From: JALZEG01 sp035942255
GTDB taxonomy: Bacteria; Actinomycetota; CADDZG01; WHSQ01
DNA length: 64,000 nucleotides
Direction: 5' to 3'
Assembly (NCBI GenBank): GCA_035942255.1
Contig: DASZDG010000125.1
Span: 22,468-86,467 of the forward strand
In this document: positions 42,805-51,535 of the stretch, in pieces
How positions within the stretch are numbered: position 1 is the stretch's first letter
How the letters are laid out: every line of letters begins with the position of its first letter
The notes under the pieces: model-generated
What the model was told of the DNA's origin: nothing
The model's input: the letters and a program-made list of their open reading frames with translations, nothing else
Database searches by the model: none
Translations under genes and position numbers: made by a program

Positions 42805-43669
42805 GAAGCCCGCTAAGAAGAACGCGGCTAGCTCGAAGGGGACTGGTCCCAAGGCCTCGGCCGGCGCATCCCGCACCGCCAAGAAGACCGCCTCGGGCAA
42901 GTCCACGGCGAAGCCAGCGGTCAAGAAGACCGTTAAGAAGGCGGCGGCGACCGCGAAGAAGTCGGTGTCGAAGGCCGCGTCCGCCGCCAAGTCCGCGGCG
43001 AAGAAGGTCGCGCCCAAGGCGACCTCCAAGAAGACCGCGGCCCCCGCGAAGAAGACGGCCGCGAAGAAGGCCCCGGTCAAGAAGACCGCCGCGCCGAAGA
43101 CAACGGTTAAGAAGCCGGTCGCCAAGAAGACGGCGGCCAAGAAGCCGGTCGCGAAGAAGACGACAGCGAAGACGCCGGCCAAGAAGACGGCCGCGAAGAA
43201 GACGGTCGCGCCGGCGGCCCCCTCGAAGAAGACGACCGCGAAGTCGCCCGCCCCCAAGCCCGCGGCCCGCCCCGCACAACCGCAGCGCGCAGCCCGGCCG
43301 GCCAAGTTCGACGCGAAGCAGCTCGCCGGGATCCGCGAGCGGCTGCTCGAGGAGAAGGCCCAGCTCGAGCACCAGCAGAGCGAGCTCGACGCCGAGGGGA
43401 CGCAGGCCGAGGCGATGGCGGAGATCGGCCTCGACGACGACTTCGCCGACGCGGGGACGGCGACGTTCGACCGCGAGCGCGACCTCTCGATCCGCAACAA
43501 CATCACGGACCTCATCGACCAGATCACGCGCGCCGTCGCGCGCATCGACGAGGGCACCTACGGGACGTGCGAGCGTTGCGGGCGCCCCATCGACGCGGCG
43601 CGCCTCAAGGCGCTGCCGCACGCTCTGCTCTGCCTCGACTGCAAGCGCCGCGAAGAACGCGGACGCTAG
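42791..43669 (+). CDS. DksA/TraR-type zinc-finger protein with histone H1-like Lys/Ala tail
   Basis: A 292-aa protein in two parts. Residues about 1-165 are a low-complexity KKTAAKK / KKPVAKK repeat region like bacterial histone H1 (Hc1-type) tails. Residues about 170-292 are a DksA/TraR module with a coiled coil (GIRERLLEEKAQLEHQQSELDA) and a C4 zinc finger CERCGRPIDAARLKALPHALLCLDC. It may bind nucleic acid non-specifically through the tail while the DksA part contacts RNA polymerase; this is inference. TATCGT lies 9 nt before the ATG, and there is no Shine-Dalgarno. Confidence 0.88.
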   Translation: MSPAKKPAKKNAASSKGTGPKASAGASRTAKKTASGKSTAKPAVKKTVKKAAATAKKSVSKAASAAKSAAKKVAPKATSKKTAAPAKKTAAKKAPVKKTAAPKTTVKKPVAKKTAAKKPVAKKTTAKTPAKKTAAKKTVAPAAPSKKTTAKSPAPKPAARPAQPQRAARPAKFDAKQLAGIRERLLEEKAQLEHQQSELDAEGTQAEAMAEIGLDDDFADAGTATFDRERDLSIRNNITDLIDQITRAVARIDEGTYGTCERCGRPIDAARLKALPHALLCLDCKRREERGR

Positions 43670-43676
43670 GCGTCGC

Positions 43677-44162
43677 GTGCGCGGTTACCGCCTTCTGGGC
43701 GTAGTTGCCGCGCTCGTCGTCGCGATCGACCAGGCGACCAAGACGCTCGCGCTCGAGACGCTGTCCGATTCGCCGGTCGACGTCCTCGGCGGCGTCGTGA
43801 CGCTGCGGATCACGATCAACTCCGGCGGCGCGTTCGGCGTCCTGCAAGGAGTGCCCGGCTTCTTCCTCGTCGCGACGATCGGGATCGTCGTCGCGATCCT
43901 CGTGTGGGCGCGCCACGTCGAGCAGCGGCCGTGGCTCGTGGCGCTCGGGCTCGTGCTCGGCGGCGGCGTGGGCAACGTCGTCGACCGCGTTCTGCGCGGC
44001 CACGGCGGCGTCGTCGACTTCGTCGACCTCCACTGGTGGCCCGTGTTCAACGTGGCCGACGCCGCGATCGTGACCGGCGTCGGGCTGTTGCTGCTGCTCG
44101 GCGCGAAGGGTGAGGGCTCCGCGAAGGGCTCGCCCGCGGAGGAGGCGCCCGCCTCGCGGTGA
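43677..44162 (+). CDS. lspA: Lipoprotein signal peptidase
   Basis: LspA removes signal peptides of lipoproteins, several of which are encoded in this window. The 161-aa protein has four helices, the AIDQATKTLA and NSGGAFGVL motifs and the catalytic aspartates in GGGVGNVVDR and FNVADAAI. GTG start 7 nt after the DksA-like gene; it ends in a GTGA overlap with rluD. Confidence 0.94.
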   Translation: MRGYRLLGVVAALVVAIDQATKTLALETLSDSPVDVLGGVVTLRITINSGGAFGVLQGVPGFFLVATIGIVVAILVWARHVEQRPWLVALGLVLGGGVGNVVDRVLRGHGGVVDFVDLHWWPVFNVADAAIVTGVGLLLLLGAKGEGSAKGSPAEEAPASR

Positions 44163-45082
44163 AGCAGCTCTCGTTCACTGCATCGGAAGACGAGGGCGGG
44201 AGCCGCCTCGATGTGGTCGTGGCGCGCCGGGCCGCGGTGACACGTGCGCTCGCGCAGGCGGCGATCAAGTCCGAGGCCGTGACGGTCGCAGGGAAGCCGG
44301 CGCGGCCCAGCTACCGTCTCGAGCCCGGCGACCTCGTGGCGGGGGAGGTGGCGGTCCCGACCACCGAGCTGCCGGCCGCCGAGGACGTCGACCTCACGCT
44401 CCGGTACAACGACGAGCGCGTGCTCGTCGTGTCGAAGCCCCCGGGCCTCGTCACCCATCCCGCGCGCGGCCACTCCTCGGGGACGCTCGTCAACGCATTG
44501 CTGGGGCTCGGCGAGCCGCTCGCCGGCGCGACCTCGATCCGGCCGGGGATCGTCCACCGCCTCGACAAGGACACGTCCGGGCTGCTGCTGGTCGCGAAGG
44601 ACGACGACGCCCAGGCCTACCTCGTGGCGGCGCTGAAGGAGCGGCGGATCGAGCGCCGGTACGTCGCGCTCGTGCGGGGCCGGCTCGCGTCTGACTCCGG
44701 CACGATCGAGGCCCCCATCGGGCGGCATCCCGTCAAGCGCCGCCAGTTCGCGGTCGTCGCCGACGGCAGGCCCTCGATCACCCACTACACGGTCCGTGCC
44801 CTGGGAGAGAAGGTCTCGTTCCTGGACCTCAAGCTCGAGACCGGGAGGACCCACCAGATCCGCGTCCATCTGGCGCACCTCGGGCACCCGGTGCTGGGCG
44901 ACCGCGTCTACGGGGGCCTCTCGGAGCTGTCCCGGGGGCTGGGCCTGACAAGGCCGTTCCTCCACGCCTGCTCGCTCCGCTTCCCGCACCCGGACGACGG
45001 CCGGGAGGTGGCCGTGGAGGACGAGCTGCCGGAGGACCTGGTGGCGGCCCTGGGGGCCGCGGGTCTCGCGGAGCACGGCTAG
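44159..45082 (+). CDS. rluD: RluD-type 23S rRNA pseudouridine synthase
   Basis: A 307-aa RluA-family enzyme with an N-terminal S4 RNA-binding domain (SRLDVVVARRAAVTRALAQAAIKSEAVTVAG), catalytic Asp136 in HRLDKDTSGLLLVAK, and the RTHQIRVHLAHLGHPVLGD block. It makes pseudouridines in 23S rRNA; the precise sites are inferred from RluD. The GTG overlaps the lspA stop, a pairing common in bacteria. Confidence 0.92.
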   Translation: MKQLSFTASEDEGGSRLDVVVARRAAVTRALAQAAIKSEAVTVAGKPARPSYRLEPGDLVAGEVAVPTTELPAAEDVDLTLRYNDERVLVVSKPPGLVTHPARGHSSGTLVNALLGLGEPLAGATSIRPGIVHRLDKDTSGLLLVAKDDDAQAYLVAALKERRIERRYVALVRGRLASDSGTIEAPIGRHPVKRRQFAVVADGRPSITHYTVRALGEKVSFLDLKLETGRTHQIRVHLAHLGHPVLGDRVYGGLSELSRGLGLTRPFLHACSLRFPHPDDGREVAVEDELPEDLVAALGAAGLAEHG

Positions 45083-45102
45083 CCCGCCGGACCCCCTCGA
45101 AC

Positions 45103-45146
45103 TCGATGGGTGCGATGGTCCACCGTCGCGCCATCGCACCCATCGA
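45103..45146. terminator. Perfect 16-bp inverted repeat after rluD
   Basis: TCGATGGGTGCGATGG (45103-45118) and its exact complement (45131-45146) flank a 12-nt loop. It begins 20 nt after the rluD stop with no T-tract on either side. It could terminate or protect the lspA-rluD transcript, or be a protein site. Confidence 0.55.
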
Positions 45147-45206
45147 ATCGCTTGTGCCGGCCTCCGTCATCGCCTACCTGTGGCGGTGATGTCTTCCGGC
45201 AGGGAC

Positions 45207-45233
45207 GTCAGACACGTCTGACATGTCTGACAC
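45207..45233 (+). promoter_or_regulatory. Three tandem 9-bp operator-like repeats
   Basis: GTCAGACAC, GTCTGACAT and GTCTGACAC follow each other without gaps; the first two also form the palindrome GTCAGAC-AC-GTCTGAC. They end about 39 bp before the -10 box of the small gene at 45317, a typical activator or repressor position. Confidence 0.6.
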
Positions 45234-45271
45234 TCCCCGAGGGTTATCCCTCTCTACGAACACGCGTTCGA

Positions 45272-45277
45272 TAGAAT
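45272..45277 (+). promoter_or_regulatory. -10 box TAGAAT of the small gene at 45317
   Basis: TAGAAT gives a start near 45284 and a leader of about 33 nt containing AAAGGAG. The -35 is not clear. Confidence 0.4.
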
Positions 45278-45316
45278 CGCTGTCGGCCCGTACTCTCTGG
45301 AAAGGAGCGAGATCTG

Positions 45317-45538
45317 ATGGCAGACGCGCCGGGTATGAGAGGCAAACGTTCAAGGAACCGCAATGGACGGCTGCGTGACACTCGGGACGACAAGCGTGTC
45401 GGAACGCTCGAGAAACAGTACAAGCGTGACTTTGGGGTCCGGTCGGACATGCAGGTGGGGACCCTCCTGAAGAAGACGGGGATGGCCTCCGTCAACGACC
45501 TTCTCCAGAGCGAAATCGGCAAGGAGCGCAAGCGCTAA
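45317..45538 (+). CDS. Small basic hypothetical protein
   Basis: A 73-aa, strongly basic, soluble protein: an RGKRSRNRNGRLRDTRDDKRVGTLEKQY segment followed by DFGVRSDMQVGTLLKKTGMASVNDLLQ, which looks like a small helical fold. AAAGGAG is 8-9 nt before the ATG. Not recognised; nucleic-acid binding would fit the charge but is only a guess. It has its own promoter with tandem upstream repeats. Confidence 0.65.
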   Translation: MADAPGMRGKRSRNRNGRLRDTRDDKRVGTLEKQYKRDFGVRSDMQVGTLLKKTGMASVNDLLQSEIGKERKR

Positions 45539-45693
45539 CACGGCGTCCACAGGATCGGCGGGTTCTCCACGCGATTCCGCATCTTGAACTCGCAGGTTTC
45601 CATCGTCAGGCTCGTACGGTGGTGTATCAATGACACTGCTGTAATTACCTCGTCGGGACTCGATTCGTCCGCCAGAAGGAGCGAGCCGCACCT

Positions 45694-48600
45694 GTGAGCA
45701 AGAGCTTCGTCCATCTCCACGCCCACACCGAGTACTCGATGCTCGACGGCGCCAGCCGGATCGGCGAGATGTTCGAGGCCGCCGCGGCCGCCGACATGCC
45801 CGCCTGCGCCATCACCGACCACGGCGTCATGTACGGGGCCCTCGAGTTCTACAAGAGCGGCGGGAAGTCGGGCGTCAAGCCGATCCTCGGCATGGAGGGG
45901 TACCTCTTCCTCGGCGACCGCCGCGAGAAGCCCCCCCAGCGCGACGACTCCGAGAAGACGTGCCACCTCACGCTGCTCGCCTCGAACGACACCGGGTACC
46001 GCAACCTGGTCAAGCTGTCCTCCAGGGCGTGGCTCGAGGGCTTCCACTACCGGCCGCGCGCAGACCACGAGATCCTCGCCGAGCACTCCGAGGGCCTCAT
46101 CTGCCTGTCGGGCTGCCTCTCCGCCGAGATCCCCAAGCTGATCGTCGCCGGGAAGCTCACCGAGGCCCGCAACAAGGTCGCCTATTACCGAGAGGTCTTC
46201 GGCGATCGCTTCTACCTCGAGCTCCAGGACCACGGCATCCCCGTGCAGGCCCCCCTGAACGACGAGCTCGTGAAGATCGGCACCGAGATGGGCATCCCGT
46301 GGGTCTGCACGAACGACTCGCACTACACGCACAAGGACGACGCCGGCGGCCACGACGTGCTGCTGTGCATCAACACCGGCACCGAGCTCTCGGACCCCAA
46401 CCGCTTCAAGTTCGACTCCGACGAGTTCTACCTGAAGACGCCCGAGGAGATGGCGGCGAAGTTCGCCCGCTGGCCGGGCGCGTGCGAGACGACTCTCGAG
46501 ATCGCAGAGCGCTGCAACGTGTCGATCGACATGGGCAACCTCCTGCTGCCGCGTTACGAGGTGCCCGACGGCCACACGCTCGAGACGTATCTCGAGCAGC
46601 TCGTCATGGACGGCGTGCGCCAGCGCTACGAGGAGGTCGACGACACCGTCCGGACGCGGGTCCGCTACGAGCTCGACGTCATCAACAAGATGGAGTACCC
46701 GGGCTACTTCCTCGTCGTGCAGGACTTCGTGAACTGGGCGAAGGAGCAGGGGATCAGGGTCGGACCGGGCCGCGGGAGCGCCGCGGGCTCGGTCGTCTCC
46801 TACGCGCTCGGCATCACCGAGCTCGACCCCCTGCGGTACGACCTGATGTTCGAGCGGTTCCTGAACCCCGAGCGCATCGCCATGCCGGACATCGACATCG
46901 ACTTCGACGAGCGCAGGCGCGGCGACGTCATCCGCTACGTGTGCCAGAAGTACGGCGAGGACCACGTCGCGCAGATCGTGACCTACGGCACGATCAAGGG
47001 GAAGCAGGCGATCAAGGACGCGGCCCGCGTGCTCGGGTTCCCGTACGCGGAGGGGGACCGGCTCACGAAGATGTACCCGCCTCTGATCATGGGCCGCGAC
47101 TCCGGGCTCGAGAGCGCGCTCGAGACGTCGCCGGAGCTGCGCGAGGCGTACGCGTCCGGCGGCGCGGCGAAGGAGATCATCGACACCGCGCTGAAGGTCG
47201 AGAACCTGAAGCGCTCGGCCGGCATCCACGCGGCCGGCGTCGTGATCGGCCGCGACCCGCTCGTCGAGCACGTCCCGCTGAAGCGCGGCGACCACGGCGA
47301 GGTCGTGACGCAGTACGACATGAACGGGGTGGAGGAGCTCGGCCTCCTCAAGATGGACTTCCTCGGGCTGCGCAACCTCACCGTCATCGAGCTCGCGCTC
47401 GAGTACATCCGCACGAACAAGGGCGAAGAGGTCGACGTCGACAGCCTCGAGCTCGACGACCCGCTCGTCTACGAGATGCTCCAGAAGGGCGACTCCGACG
47501 GGGTCTTCCAGCTCGAGTCCGAGGGGATGCGGCGCCTGCTGTGCCAGCTCCGTCCGGACCGCTTCGAGCAGATCATGGCCCTTATCGCGCTCTACCGGCC
47601 GGGGCCGATGGAGCAGATCCCGGCGTACATCGAGTGCAAGCACGACCCGTCTAAGGTCAAGTACCTCCACCCGGCGCTCGAGGACATCACGCGCGAGACC
47701 TACGGCGTGCTGGTCTACCAGGAGCAGATCGTGCTCCTCCTCCAGAAGCTCGCGGGCTACACGCCCGGCCAGGCCGACCTCGTCCGGAAGGCGATCGGCA
47801 AGAAGAAGCGCGACATCATGGCGGCGGAGGAGCCGCGCTTCATCGAGGGCTGCGGCAAGGTCGGGCTCGCGAAGCCCGACGCCGAGAAGCTCTGGAAGCT
47901 CATCCAGCCGTTCGCCGACTACTCGTTCAACCGCGCGCACTCCGCCTGCTACGCGTACGTCGCGTACCAGACGGCATGGCTGAAGGCGCACCACCCCGTC
48001 GAGTACATGGCCGCGCTCCTTACGTCGGTCAAGGACCGCAAGGACGACAAGCCGAAGTACCTGCACATGGCGCGCAAGATGGGGATCCCCGTGCTGATCC
48101 CCGACGTGAACGAGTCGTTCGTGGACTTCACCCCCGCGGAAGGGTCGATCCGCTTCGGCCTCTCGGCGGTGCGCCACGTCGGCGAGGGCGTGGTCGAGAA
48201 GATCATCGAGGCGCGCACGCGCAAGGGCCGCTTCACGTCGTTCTTCGACTTCTGCCGCAAGGTCGACTACATCTGCCTGAACAAGAAGACGATCGAGTCG
48301 CTGATCAAGGCCGGCGCGTTCGAGTCGCTCGGCCACACGCGCCGGGGGCTGCTCGAGGTCTACGAGGGCGTCACCGCCGAGATCTGCGCGCAGCGCAAGC
48401 AGGAGGAGGCCGGCCAGTTCTCGCTGTTCGGGTCGTCGGGCGGGGGCGGCACGAACGGAGCGTCGTCGCACGCCGAGCGGCCGATCCCGCTGGAGGAGAA
48501 CCCGAGGGAAATCCTGCTCGCGCAGGAGAAGGAGATGCTGGGCCTGTTCGTCTCGGACCACCCGCTGCTCGGTGTCGAGGGCCTGCTCGCCCGCATGTGC

Positions 48601-49134
48601 GACTGCTCGATCACGTCGCTCGAGAGCCGCACGCCCGGCGACATCCTCACCGTCGGCGGGATGGTGTCGTCGCTGCGCAAGAAGGTCACGAAGAGCGGCG
48701 GGATCATGGTGCTCGCCGACCTCGAGGACATCTCCGGCGCGAGCGTCGAGATCATCGTGTTCCCGACCGCGCAGGAGAAGTTCGGCCACCTCGTGCGACC
48801 GGACGCGATCCTGCTCGTCAGGGGCCGCCTCGACCGCGACGCGCGTGACGACTCGGTGAAGATGATCGCGATGGAGGTCAACGAGCCGAAGCTCGGCGAG
48901 GACCGGCCCCTGCTGATCAACCTCGAGGCGGGCTCGTGCACCGACCGGGTCGTGGACTCCTTGAAGGAAGTCCTGGCGAGCCACCCCGGCAGCACGCAGG
49001 TGTTCCTGAAGCTCGCGTACGGCGAGAGGTCGAAGATGCTCCGCCTGGGGAGCGAGTTCTGCGTGGACCAGACGAACGGCCTCCATGCGGAGTTGAAGGC
49101 GCTGCTCGGCCCTTCCTCTCTCGCGACGCTCTAG
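45694..49134 (+). CDS. dnaE: DNA polymerase III alpha subunit
   Basis: The replicative polymerase subunit, 1146 aa. An N-terminal PHP domain (HLHAHTEYSMLDGASRI ... CAITDHGVMYG) is followed by the polymerase core with catalytic aspartates in PDIDIDFDERRR and GPGRGSAAGSVVSYAL, the NRAHSACYAYVAYQTAWLK finger region, a tandem HhH segment and a C-terminal OB fold (LTVGGMVSSLRKKVTKSGGIMVLADLED). GTG start; AAGGAG is about 12 nt upstream, slightly far. The leader 45539-45693 holds nothing else I can support. Confidence 0.96.
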   Translation: MSKSFVHLHAHTEYSMLDGASRIGEMFEAAAAADMPACAITDHGVMYGALEFYKSGGKSGVKPILGMEGYLFLGDRREKPPQRDDSEKTCHLTLLASNDTGYRNLVKLSSRAWLEGFHYRPRADHEILAEHSEGLICLSGCLSAEIPKLIVAGKLTEARNKVAYYREVFGDRFYLELQDHGIPVQAPLNDELVKIGTEMGIPWVCTNDSHYTHKDDAGGHDVLLCINTGTELSDPNRFKFDSDEFYLKTPEEMAAKFARWPGACETTLEIAERCNVSIDMGNLLLPRYEVPDGHTLETYLEQLVMDGVRQRYEEVDDTVRTRVRYELDVINKMEYPGYFLVVQDFVNWAKEQGIRVGPGRGSAAGSVVSYALGITELDPLRYDLMFERFLNPERIAMPDIDIDFDERRRGDVIRYVCQKYGEDHVAQIVTYGTIKGKQAIKDAARVLGFPYAEGDRLTKMYPPLIMGRDSGLESALETSPELREAYASGGAAKEIIDTALKVENLKRSAGIHAAGVVIGRDPLVEHVPLKRGDHGEVVTQYDMNGVEELGLLKMDFLGLRNLTVIELALEYIRTNKGEEVDVDSLELDDPLVYEMLQKGDSDGVFQLESEGMRRLLCQLRPDRFEQIMALIALYRPGPMEQIPAYIECKHDPSKVKYLHPALEDITRETYGVLVYQEQIVLLLQKLAGYTPGQADLVRKAIGKKKRDIMAAEEPRFIEGCGKVGLAKPDAEKLWKLIQPFADYSFNRAHSACYAYVAYQTAWLKAHHPVEYMAALLTSVKDRKDDKPKYLHMARKMGIPVLIPDVNESFVDFTPAEGSIRFGLSAVRHVGEGVVEKIIEARTRKGRFTSFFDFCRKVDYICLNKKTIESLIKAGAFESLGHTRRGLLEVYEGVTAEICAQRKQEEAGQFSLFGSSGGGGTNGASSHAERPIPLEENPREILLAQEKEMLGLFVSDHPLLGVEGLLARMCDCSITSLESRTPGDILTVGGMVSSLRKKVTKSGGIMVLADLEDISGASVEIIVFPTAQEKFGHLVRPDAILLVRGRLDRDARDDSVKMIAMEVNEPKLGEDRPLLINLEAGSCTDRVVDSLKEVLASHPGSTQVFLKLAYGERSKMLRLGSEFCVDQTNGLHAELKALLGPSSLATL

Positions 49135-49147
49135 CTCCCCGCTCTAC

Positions 49148-49153
49148 TACTCT
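49148..49153 (+). promoter_or_regulatory. Putative -10 box of hisD (leaderless)
   Basis: TACTCT lies exactly 6 nt before the hisD ATG, only 13 nt after the dnaE stop. There is no Shine-Dalgarno. It would make hisD the leaderless head of the his operon. Confidence 0.5.
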
Positions 49154-49159
49154 CAGTCG

Positions 49160-50464
49160 ATGCTCCAGCTCATCGACGCCCGGGACCAGGCGACGCCGGT
49201 CCACATCCCGCGGCCCCGCCCGGTGCCGGGCCGCGAGTCTCCCGGCGAGGTCGTGAAGACGATCGTCGACGACGTGCGCTTGAGAGGGGACGACGCGGTC
49301 GTCGAGCACACGCGCCGGCTCGACGGCGCGGACCTGACTCCCGAGCGCATCCGCGTCGACCCCGCCGTCATCCGGAAGTCGCGGTCGTTGGTGAGGCCGG
49401 AGCTCGTCGACGCGCTCGAGGTCATCGCCGAGCGGCTGCGGCGGACGTGCGAGCGGCAGCTCCCGCAGGGCTGGATGGAGAACGGCCCCGACGAGGTCGT
49501 CGGCGAGATCGTCAGGCCCCTCCGGCGAGCGGGCCTCTACGTCCCCGGGGGCCGCGCCGCGTATCCGTCGAGCGTGGTGATGGGGTGCGTCCCCGCGCAG
49601 GTGGCCGGCGTCGACGGGATCGCCGTCTGCTCACCCCCGGGACCCGGTGGCGAGATCGCCGAGGCCGTCCTCGCCGCGTGCGCCGTCCTCGGCATCGACG
49701 AGGTCTACCGGGTCGGCGGCGCGCAGGCGATCGCGGCCCTCGCGTACGGGACCGCGTCGGTCCGCCCGGTCGAGAAGATCGTCGGTCCCGGCAACGTCTA
49801 CGTCACGCTGGCGAAGAGGCTCGTGCAGGGGTGGGTGGGCACGGACTCCGAAGCGGGCCCGACCGAGATCGCGATCGTCGCCGACGACACGATCGCCCCG
49901 GACGTCCTCGCGGCGGACCTCGTCGCGCAGGCGGAGCACGGCCCCCTCGGCTCGCACGTCCTCGTCACCTGGGTGCCGGAGGTCGCGGAGCGCGTGATGG
50001 CGCTGCTGGAGCTCGAGATCGCGCGGCACCCGCGGCCCGACGACGTCGAGAACGCCTTGATCGAAGGCGGCGTCGCGGTGCTCGTGCGCGACGCCGAGCA
50101 CGCGCTGCAGACCGTGAACGCGCACGCGCCCGAGCACTTGCAGCTGAGCTTTGCCGGCGCGCTCGACGCGCTCGACGGCGTGCGGAACGCCGGCGCGGTG
50201 TTCGTCGGCGCCTACTCGCCGGTCGCGATCGGCGACTACGTCGGCGGGACGAACCACGTGCTCCCGAGTGGCGGAACCGCGCGGTGGGCGTCGGGGCTCG
50301 GCGCCGGCGACTTCGTCAAGAGGATCTACGTCTCCGCGCTCGAGCCCTCGGCCCTCGAGCGGCTGGCACCGCACGTCGAGGCGCTGGCGGAGGCGGAGGG
50401 GCTGGGAGGACACGCCCGCTCGGTGCGGGCGCGCCTCGAGCAACGCCGCGGCCCGGTCCTGTAG
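49160..50464 (+). CDS. hisD: Histidinol dehydrogenase
   Basis: Oxidises L-histidinol to histidine in two NAD-dependent steps, using zinc. The 434-aa protein has GLYVPGGRAAYPSSVVMGCVPAQVAG, YRVGGAQAIAALAYGT, GPGNVYVTLAKR, SEAGPTEIAIVADD and the zinc/catalytic NAHAPEHLQL. First gene of hisD-C-B-H-A; hisC starts directly after its stop. Confidence 0.96.
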   Translation: MLQLIDARDQATPVHIPRPRPVPGRESPGEVVKTIVDDVRLRGDDAVVEHTRRLDGADLTPERIRVDPAVIRKSRSLVRPELVDALEVIAERLRRTCERQLPQGWMENGPDEVVGEIVRPLRRAGLYVPGGRAAYPSSVVMGCVPAQVAGVDGIAVCSPPGPGGEIAEAVLAACAVLGIDEVYRVGGAQAIAALAYGTASVRPVEKIVGPGNVYVTLAKRLVQGWVGTDSEAGPTEIAIVADDTIAPDVLAADLVAQAEHGPLGSHVLVTWVPEVAERVMALLELEIARHPRPDDVENALIEGGVAVLVRDAEHALQTVNAHAPEHLQLSFAGALDALDGVRNAGAVFVGAYSPVAIGDYVGGTNHVLPSGGTARWASGLGAGDFVKRIYVSALEPSALERLAPHVEALAEAEGLGGHARSVRARLEQRRGPVL

Positions 50465-51535
50465 ATGCTCTCTCTCCGCCCCGACCTCGAGGAGGTCGAG
50501 CCGTACGTCTCCCCGCAGCTCCACGGCGTGCTGCGGATGAACACGAACGAGTCGCCGTACGGCCCCCCGCAGAGCGTCGTCGACGCGCTGACCGAAGCCG
50601 TCGGGGACATGAGGCTGAACCGGTACCCGGACCGCGACGCGACGGGACTGGTGGACGCGCTCGCCGAGAAGTGGGAGTGGCCGCGTGAAGGGATCTGGCT
50701 GGCGAACGGCTCGAACGAGGTCTTCATGCACCTCTTCCTCGCGTTCGGGGGGCCGGGCCGGACGGCGCTGACGTTCGAGCCGACGTACAGCCTCCACTCG
50801 CTGATCCCGCGGATCGCGATGACGTCCGTGACGCACCTCGACCGCGACGAGCGGTTCGGCATCGACGTCGAGGCCGCGCTCCGGCACCTCGCCGACCACT
50901 CGCCCGAGATCGTCGTCGTGTGCTCGCCGAACAACCCCACCGGGGACTGCACGCCGGTGGAAGTCGTCGAGGAGCTGCTGCGCGCTGCCCCCGGCCTCGT
51001 CGTGGTCGACGAGGCCTACGCGGAGTTCGCCCCACCGGAGGCCAGCACCGTCCCGTTGCTGTCGCGCTATCCGAACCTCGTCGTCGTGCGCACGTTCTCG
51101 AAGGCCTGGAGCCTGGCCGGCGTGCGGCTCGGGTACCTGCTGGCGGCGGAGGACCTCGTGCGCAAGATGGCGGTGGTGCGGCTGCCGTACCACCTGTCGA
51201 CGCTGGCCCAGGCCGTGGGCGTTGCCGCGCTGGGCGCGGAGGAGGAGACGCGCGCGAACGTCACGAAGATCGTCGCCGAACGAGAGCGGGTCGTGCACGC
51301 GCTGGGCGCGCTCCCCAAGGGAGGTGTGCGGGCCCGGCCTTCGGACGCGAACTTCGTGCTGTTCCGCGACGACGGCGGTGACGGCGACCTGCTGCGGCGG
51401 TGCCTGCTGGAAGAAGGAGTGCTGGTCAGGTCGTACGCCGAGCCCGAGACGCTGCGGCCGTGGGCCCGCGTCACGATCGGGCTGCCCGAGGAGAACGACG
51501 AGTTCCTCCTCCGGCTGAGGAACGTAGAGGCATGA
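50465..51535 (+). CDS. hisC: Histidinol-phosphate aminotransferase
   Basis: A 356-aa PLP fold-type I enzyme: LRMNTNESPYGPP, FEPTYSLH, CSPNNPTGDCT, VVDEAYAEF and the PLP-lysine motif TFSKAWSLAGVRLGY. It transaminates imidazole-acetol phosphate. ATG follows the hisD stop without a gap; it ends in ATGA with hisB. Confidence 0.94.
   Translation: MLSLRPDLEEVEPYVSPQLHGVLRMNTNESPYGPPQSVVDALTEAVGDMRLNRYPDRDATGLVDALAEKWEWPREGIWLANGSNEVFMHLFLAFGGPGRTALTFEPTYSLHSLIPRIAMTSVTHLDRDERFGIDVEAALRHLADHSPEIVVVCSPNNPTGDCTPVEVVEELLRAAPGLVVVDEAYAEFAPPEASTVPLLSRYPNLVVVRTFSKAWSLAGVRLGYLLAAEDLVRKMAVVRLPYHLSTLAQAVGVAALGAEEETRANVTKIVAERERVVHALGALPKGGVRARPSDANFVLFRDDGGDGDLLRRCLLEEGVLVRSYAEPETLRPWARVTIGLPEENDEFLLRLRNVEA

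Noticed and set aside
42791..43290. Tandem repeat DNA or CRISPR-like array
   Set aside because: The periodicity comes from Lys/Ala codons of the histone-like tail; units are irregular in length and sequence and sit inside one open frame. No CRISPR array is seen anywhere in the window.
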